Source: Allodiplogaster sudhausi
Lineage: Eukaryota; Nematoda; Chromadorea; Rhabditida; Diplogasteridae
Direction: 5' to 3'
DNA length: 64,000 nt
Assembly: GCA_945643635.1 (NCBI GenBank)
Contig: CALZFC010000029.1
Span: 735,001-799,000 of the forward strand
Shown here: positions 57,478 to 64,000 of the stretch, in pieces
How the letters are laid out: the number at the start of each line of letters is the position of its first letter
How positions within the stretch are numbered: the first letter of the stretch is position 1
Notes under the pieces: generated by a model
What the model was told of the DNA's origin: nothing
What the model saw: only the letters and a program-made list of their open reading frames with translations
Database searches by the model: none
Program-made: the position numbers and the translations under genes

Positions 57478-60400
57478 TCAATCTGTCTTCCATTTTCCTG
57501 TATTACAGACGATGACACGGAGAAGACGCCGGAGAATGGTTAGAACGATGAGTCCGGCAAGAATGACCAAAGTAGCCGCCGCCCCAAAGATGTCCAGATT
57601 ATAGAACTGGACGACGCCCATTTCACGGCCCGCGTGGTCGAGCTGGTCGAGTGGACCGAAGCGGGCCATGAACTCGAAGTGACGCACAAGGCGCTCGCGC
57701 ACCGGCTGCGGCTGCGACGCGTACATTGCCGCCACGTGCAGCGCGCGCTTCTTGTAGCTGTAATTTTGGGTATGTCAGAAACTTTTTTTCAAAATACATG
57801 GTGTATGAATTGAAACAATTGGGGTGGATTATTTGGGAACTCATGAGAAAGAATACAATCCGATGAGACTTACATATGGGAAGTCCTTTAAGAGTCGCCA
57901 ATACGACATACTCATTTGTATTGACTGTTGAGACCTCTCACAGTGTTTTTTTTTTGAAAAATTCTGTACCACCTCTCTCAACATCAGTGCAAAATTTTTA
58001 AAACAGCAAAATATCTTTTGAATTCCCGCCGGCAAGTACAAATACCTCTCGTTTTCCAGCACATCTTTCACGGCATCGATGAGCGGTTCGGGAGTCGCGA
58101 GTTCGTCGCGCTGAATAATTCGGCCTGTCTTGAGACGACGCATCATTTCGCCGTTCCGAATCTGGTCCGACATCACGGGTACAGTAATCGTTGGTACACC
58201 CGAAATGATCGCCTCGTACGACGAGCCCGAGCCACCGTGAGTGACAAAAGCTGTGAGGCGGCGGTCGCCTAGAACCTATTGCTGTTTTTGTTTCGTCGTT
58301 TATTTGTTTGTTCCTTGATCAATTTGTAAAATTTGCAAATATGTATTAAATGATTCTTTTGAGAGTTAATTTTTTTAAAGCTCTGGTCAAATGATTGTGA
58401 GCTTGGCTGACGAAGAATGTCCGCTTGCGGAAGCCACTTGAAGGTGTGCAGATTCGGAATGCCGGCGGCGACTTTATCTTCGGGATTTTCGTACTTCCAA
58501 ATGAACGTCACGTCAGGAAACGAACGAGCGAGCGAGCGAATTGTTTCCTATAATGCATATCGTTGTATAGTGAATGTAAGAAAAAGTGGACTGGCTTGAA
58601 GGAGGTATCCGGGGAATAATTAACCTAAGTTTTGTTCAATGTGGATAAGTTCGTCTTGCCGTAAAACATATATCCAGAAAATTTGAGCGATTTTCTTTCG
58701 TTACATTCTGAGCAATAGTAACGTGAAATCTGGCGGGTAGAGAATTAGCTACGGTAGAGCAGAACCGCCCTCTTATTTCACATGCTCTCTCGACCGAGCG
58801 ACAGGCAACTTTTTGAACGTGCGCATTCAAACTGGTTATCTAACGCTACTGTAGAATTATTCGCCGGATACTTCCTTTAACAAGAAATAAATTTTAGGGA
58901 TTTTTTTGAACTTTTTTCTCGACATTTGGAACCGTGGAAATACATATTATATGGAAAGCGTATGCCTTGAAGGGATCCGGCATAAGCGACGAATACATCA
59001 CGGAGCCAAACGAGACGAGAACTGTGCGAGGCCGCGCAGACATAAGAGAAGCCAACGGCTGGAAACAAAAATTTTCGATCAAGGTGCCGTTAGTTTTTTT
59101 GTAAAAAATTAATATATGTACTTGTACATATGTACATAATCTAAGTTTATACTATATGTACGCGATAATTATTTCTTCACAGATTTGATTCGAAGTCATG
59201 AAATTAAATCGATTGATATAGGATAAAATTAATTTTACAATGAAAAGGCAATTGAGTCCAAATAAAGAACACCACTTCTTTCAGTGGGTTGCTCTTGCTC
59301 GGCAACGCGATCCCGCCGAGATTGACCATCTTGGGGCTTGCGAGATGCGGAAAGTCGATGAGAGGATCCGTGTTTAGGAAGATGAAACTCGACTTCTTCA
59401 CGATGTCCTGAGAAGGTCCAGGATATTTGCGATAGTTTCGATAATCAATTCTAACTGTGAAAGTTTTATTTTGAATCTTATGGTTAGGCCATAATTTAGA
59501 CGGTGCATTTGAAATGCAAATTTCTCCTTAAACTTTTAGTTTAGAAAATTAAATTGGCTCTTTGCTGATGAATTCGCAAGCACAACACGGAATCATCATT
59601 TTAGCGAAAAATGTGAGTTTTCGCCTCCTTTAAGAAGCATAAATCTAACATCGAGTTTCGGCATCTCTGGGTATCTTCGATCGAAGAAGCCTTGGAGTTC
59701 GTCATGTGCCACTTCGAGTGTGCGCGCCCAGCCATAGTGAAAGAGAATGTTCGAAAAGCGCGCGAACATGGACATTCGATCTCCGTACAGCGAAAATAGC
59801 GCTGAATGTATATTTATTAAGTTATTAAATAGTTCAGATTTTTTTGCCAAATCATTGTAAAAAAATATATGTACACATTTTGTTCATGCAAATCCTACCC
59901 GGCTGGAAGCTCGTGAATGCCGGCACTCCAGTGATGTGTTCGAGACCATCGAGGGAAGCGAGACTTGAAGTGACGGCAAACTTGTCGATGCCGAGCAGAT
60001 GGAAAAGGCCTAATTAATTATGGAATTAAAAAATAATAACATTACAATTTAAAATAAATTATCATTCTAATGCAGAATAATGCCCGACCAAAGCCGCAGT
60101 ACTCGACAATCTCGCTGAAGGCGGCGTCGAATCGCTCTTCCTTTAATTGCTCGATTAGACCCGGCGTCTCAAGCGTCACTATAAAAAGAGTCATTATCTC
60201 AATCGAGTAAAGAACAAGCTACATATCACTGTCGTGACACCTTTTTATTCAAATAAAGAATCTCTACATTTTGAACATTATTTTGACGAATCACAACATT
60301 ATCTGGGATACACACCAGGAACTATCAATGGAGTTTAGAACCAGCTTGTGGAGAATTAACGTTTGAATTCCCGCATAATATTGCAAAAAGTTTTGGCTGT

Positions 60401-61482
60401 ATGCTAGCACAGTATCCATTACAACAAACTAAACGTCGTGAGTCTTTTTCTCTCTGCTTCTCTTCTCTTCCCTAGAATCTCTATCATGGCTTGCCGCTTC
60501 GCACTTATGTATTCATCACCTTCTTTCTGATAGAATGAGGGTGTGCATGGTCAGTAAATAGGCAATGAGTGATGACGTCACTCCCTGAATTCTACAGTAC
60601 GGCGTATGGGAAATGTGGTTTTTCTCCTCAGGGGCCCTTCAGGACGCATTCTTACTTTTCCTATCGATGTTTCTAGCTGGACCGGATAGTATCACCAAAA
60701 ATACAGCTCCTTTAAAATAATATTCATCATCGCATACCTCGGCACATCTCGTTCCAGGACGGTGTAAATTCGTGCATCATCTGAATGTAATAAGACCACG
60801 ACCTTATTTACAATTGAAAAAATGTATATTTAAAAAAATGTTGGCGCTCCCTTCCCGTTTAATCTTTTTTTTTCGTTCTGCATTCCTCTTTATTCATAAA
60901 TGCCTACGTTTAATAGACTTCGTTTTTTTTCTCCTCTTCATTATTCAAACCTCTATGTATCCGAATGGGTCGGCCTGTGAGATCGTCCAGAGCTCCATGG
61001 CTGCGCTCTTCGTTTCGATCATTTCGAATTGACGCATCAAGTCATTCGGAGGAATGTGAATGACACGGGCGAGTTTGCTTGAGATGTTCGGATAACCAGC
61101 GTGCATAATGGGAGAGAGCATCACCTGTTTTTGTTTTGTTATAGAGTGAGCAAGAGAGATGATGAAAGAGGGAGAGAGAAAAGAAAGATGGGAGAAGAGG
61201 AGAGATGAAAACTGACAATTCTTATTTTTTTTTAAGTATGTCCTTTTTTGTGTATGAATTTATGTACACGGATAAAAGTGTACGACAAAATGGAGAGGAT
61301 CTCAGAACACCATGAACTCGTCATACCACTTCATGGCCGGCTTCGACGAGGGCATCAGAGATCTTGCCGAGAAAGTTGGCCGGACTATGGAAGAGGATCG
61401 GGTTGAAGGCGAGGAACTTGAGTGCGAGGGCGCAGTGCGAAAAAAAAGTAACCACGAAAAGACAACCGACAATACTGCGCAT
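57478..61482 (-). CDS. UDP-glycosyltransferase 2 (nematode UGT), complete, 529 aa
   Basis: Tandem paralogue of UGT 1. Exons 61482-61327, 61124-60951, 60780-60738, 60178-60089, 60009-59899, 59801-59650, 59407-59276, 59058-58966, 58547-58412, 58268-58046 and 57757-57478: each has exactly the length of its UGT 1 counterpart (156, 174, 43, 90, 111, 152, 132, 93, 136, 223, 280). The signature is THGGSGSSYEAIISGVP then MSDQIRN. The signal segment is MRSIVGCLFVVTFFSHCALA and the tail anchor FGAAATLVILAGLIVLTIL. Exon 8 ends with a GC donor (TTCAAG|GCATAC), where UGT 1 has GTCTCG. Intron 8 carries a 277-bp MITE. The open frame is intact; substrate is unknown. Confidence 0.94.
58600..58876. mobile_element. 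277-bp TTAA-type MITE (copy 2)
   Basis: Reverse orientation relative to 12836-13112 and the same length. Flanks TTGA (decayed TTAA) and TTAA. Lies in UGT 2 intron 8; UGT 1's intron 8 lacks it. Confidence 0.88.
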
Positions 61483-61972
61483 TTGGCGAGCCCTTAAATA
61501 AGGTTCTTATGACAAAAGAAAACTATTCATTTGGTGAGCCCTTAAATTAGTTTGTTAGGGCAAAAAAGCGCATTTGGCGTTGCATTGTGAGCGCAAGAAA
61601 GGTTTAATTTATTTTTTTGCTTTTGGTGATATAATACGAATATAAAAATTTTCGCCATAAAGAAACGATTTGAAAAAGTGTCAATATCTGAAAGAGCATT
61701 ATTTCCTGCTAAATGATGCTGGTATAGTAGCAATGGTATAGACATTGTTAAACGAGGGCGGGTTTTAAACGAACGCCTAAATCAGAATTGTTTACGCTTT
61801 CAAAACGGGCAGATTACGAGTGCTGAGGTATTAAGAACAAGAAATCGAGATAAGGAGGAGAGCGCTATAGAGCTATTAGGAAAGAAAGAAACAGAAAATC
61901 GCAATGGCGTAGTGTGAGAGAGTAAAGAACAGGAGACATCGATAAATGAAAACTGTTCCTTTTCGTGGCGAT
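61483..61972. other. Spacer upstream of UGT 2, no gene
   Basis: Presumed UGT 2 promoter side. No motif recognised beyond general AT-richness. Confidence 0.5.
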
Positions 61973-61976
61973 TAAG

Positions 61977-64000
61977 AGAGCCTCTCTGTAAGACTCAAGG
62001 AGGCTGGTATAGGCGGTTGCCCGGAGGAATTTTTGTTTAGTTTAGCGTTGTAAACTTTATGAGGGATATATCTAGTGTTCATAACGAAGTCTAGGCGGTC
62101 CGGAAGTTTAGAAAAAAATTTTTCACTTAGATATAAGTCGTAATGTTCTTAAAATTTGGATGACCATATCTAACGTTAAACTTAATATTTCTCAATATTC
62201 TTTTCACTGTTCGATTCCTTGTCGAAAACTACACAAAAAAGTCCCAGATGACCATATTCGAAAAATTAAAATTTTTATAACTTTTGACCAATTTAATTTT
62301 TTGAAATGTCGTTTTCAGGCAATAACTTTTTTTTTTACTATTACTTTCCAAAAACTGAATCTTCCACGTGAAAGAGGAGCGAAAACTACATATAATATGT
62401 TTCTACGACGAAAAATCTCGGACACTTTTTTTGGGTATCTGTATTTGAATAAGCGTTCCTAAGCCAATTGTCGGTTTCAGCTTTTCAAACATAATCTCAT
62501 TCAAACTTCATCAATTGTAAAGAAGAATAGATCATTCGATGTGATTTTTTATGCTCTTCAAATTGGGCCTATGATTTGTTCGCAAATAACAAGTCTACAG
62601 GCCGAAAATTTACTTTTTGTGTTTTTATGCCAATTTCTGGTGTTGAAATACTTATTCTTTGGAATCTTAATGGGTCTTGTTCACCTATTTTCCACATGAT
62701 CTTTACACTGCAAGAAAGAGCAGCTAAAACTGAGTTGGATACAGCTTTATAATCGAAATCTGAGGACCCTTTTTTTGGGAACATGCATTTGAATGCTCAC
62801 TGTTGCAGGCGATATGGTCGAATATATTTAGATCGTATTTCAAAATTGTCATTTTAAAGTATCGAGCACCACAAAATATCTATGCCTGAATTGTTTGCAG
62901 TTCTCTAGTGATTTACCGCTCAAAAGTGCTACATAAGTTAAGAAATTGCATTTTTAGGTGCAACGACAGAAAAAAAAAATGTTTGAAAACTCTTTCGGAG
63001 CCAACAATCGAGTAGTTTTCGAGCCAAGTTCCCAAAACGATTATAACCATTCGAGAGTACTGTGACTTGTGCATAATATATCTACAGATGAAAATGCAAA
63101 ACCACTCTATGTTTAAGAAATCTTGAAATCGGGGAAAAATTCGACGAGAGGATTTGGCTTTTTTGAGCGATTTTAGAAAAAATGGTACCGATTGAGCTTT
63201 TGTCCCAAAAAATGTGCCATAGGGTTCTTTGTTGTTAGAAACATGAATCTGATGTTCATTTTTACTCCTCTGTAACATCTTTGGTATTCTTGCCCGAAGT
63301 GAAAAAAGCCATGCAAGGGTGGGCGCTTCGTGCTCGCAAACGAAGCGAGCGGCTACCAGAGCGCTCGAAGGCATATATCACCAAACTGTTTTCCGATGGC
63401 TGGCAATCTAAAGTGAAAGTCGATCCACGAGCGGCTGAAAAGCGAATGAAAGATGCTGTTGATGAATCGGGAAAATTTATGTTTGCTCCAACGGAACTTC
63501 TTAATTACAGACAAATTGCAGCCATCTTCAGCCGATTAGCCCAAAAGCAGAAGCAGGCACGTGTATTTTTATGTGGAATTTTAAGAGAAACTCCAAAATT
63601 ACAGAACCCACCAGTTCTTCCTGATACTCCAGAAGCAGCAGAAGCTGTAAGTGAAGTTTTTGCACAGGAAGGGGATGAGGAAGAAGAATTCGTTACCGAT
63701 CCCTTGTTTCAATCGACCTACGATCTTGATCGCGAGGAAGTTCAGCTGCTCGATATATTAGACGATTCTGCAATAGCAAACGACGAAGAGCCAACTAACA
63801 AACGCTCCAAAGACGAACTATTTTAGCTTTTTTAAACCTTACCTTTGTAAAACAATATTCGTATTTTTTCGAGAACAGTATTATTGGCTACGTTAAATAT
63901 AATTGAATTTATACAAAATGATCATTGTTAACTGTATTCGTAAACACTAGCCGTTTCCAAAATAGATGTTGGGGATTCCAATTCGAAAGATAAAGCGTCA
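61977..64000 (+). mobile_element. Second copy of the TTAA/GAGAGCC transposon, internally deleted, runs off the window
   Basis: Starts TTAA|GAGAGCCTCTCTGTAAG at about 61973, like the element at 1279. The first 1.27 kb (to about 63250) is a diverged terminal repeat. It is followed directly by the 3' end of the transposase-like gene (63281-63826) and then sequence matching the first element's stretch between stop codon and left repeat (GTATTCGTAAACACTAGCCG at about 63935). The opposite repeat should lie beyond 64000. Confidence 0.8.
63281..63826 (+). pseudogene. C-terminal remnant of the transposase-like C2H2 protein
   Basis: Reads QGWALRARKRSERLPERSK, FSDGWQSKVKVDPRAAEKR, APTELLNYRQIAAIFSRLA, then an acidic tail (QEGDEEEEFVTDPLFQSTYD) and SKDELF to the stop. 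It matches the 3' end of the gene at 2.8-7.1 kb almost residue for residue, and shows CAA where that copy has TGA. An intron-like segment of about 43-50 bp near 63559-63604 is read through in frame. Everything N-terminal, including the catalytic core and finger, is missing. Confidence 0.85.

Noticed and set aside
1..64000. CRISPR array, operons with ribosome-binding sites, or prokaryotic features
   Set aside because: Nothing of this kind is present; gene structure is eukaryotic throughout.

Overview
This is animal DNA, most likely from a nematode. Genes are broken into short exons with GT-AG and some GC-AG introns. The gene content is DEG/ENaC channels, UDP-glycosyltransferases with a C-terminal membrane anchor, an Sra/Sre/Srab-like seven-helix receptor, and many simple repeats and small inverted-repeat transposons. 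Exon ends below were placed by hand from splice consensus and reading phase. Lengths and phases agree well for the UGT, DEG/ENaC and 'family X' genes and less well elsewhere.

Region 1 (1-13.5 kb). Two DEG/ENaC genes run tail to tail. The left one (+) has exons at 211-854 and its last exon at 9545-9664. An 8.26-kb transposon with 1.28-kb terminal inverted repeats sits in the last intron, at a TTAA duplicated just before the splice acceptor. The right one (-) spans 13492-10839 and has a nonsense codon. The transposon carries on the minus strand a multi-exon protein with an RNase-H-like (DDE-type) central region and a C2H2 finger, broken by two in-frame stops. On the plus strand it carries an EGF-transmembrane gene that looks like cargo.

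Region 2 (13.7-19.4 kb). A near-perfect palindrome has two 2,593-bp arms around a 400-bp spacer. Each arm holds two oppositely oriented fragments of a relative of the same transposon protein.

Region 3 (19.8-33.4 kb). This holds a mucin-like minus-strand gene with tandemly duplicated Thr/Ser exons, the seven-helix receptor gene (+), an isolated first exon of ribosomal protein L13a, two unassigned exon-like ORFs, and several small inverted-repeat elements.

Region 4 (34-51.6 kb). A cluster of segmental duplications alternates an unrecognised family of about 226-241 residues ('family X': intact copies at 37 kb and 41 kb, one with a lost start codon at 47 kb, a short one at 51 kb, a relic at 34.5 kb) with two BET-like fragments. 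One of these keeps a complete NET domain. Both families share the same 5' flank and first-exon region, which suggests promoter/exon-1 capture.

Region 5 (49.4-61.5 kb). A UGT relic is followed by two complete 529-residue UGT genes (-) with identical sizes for all 11 exons.

Region 6 (62-64 kb). A second, internally deleted copy of the large transposon runs off the window end.
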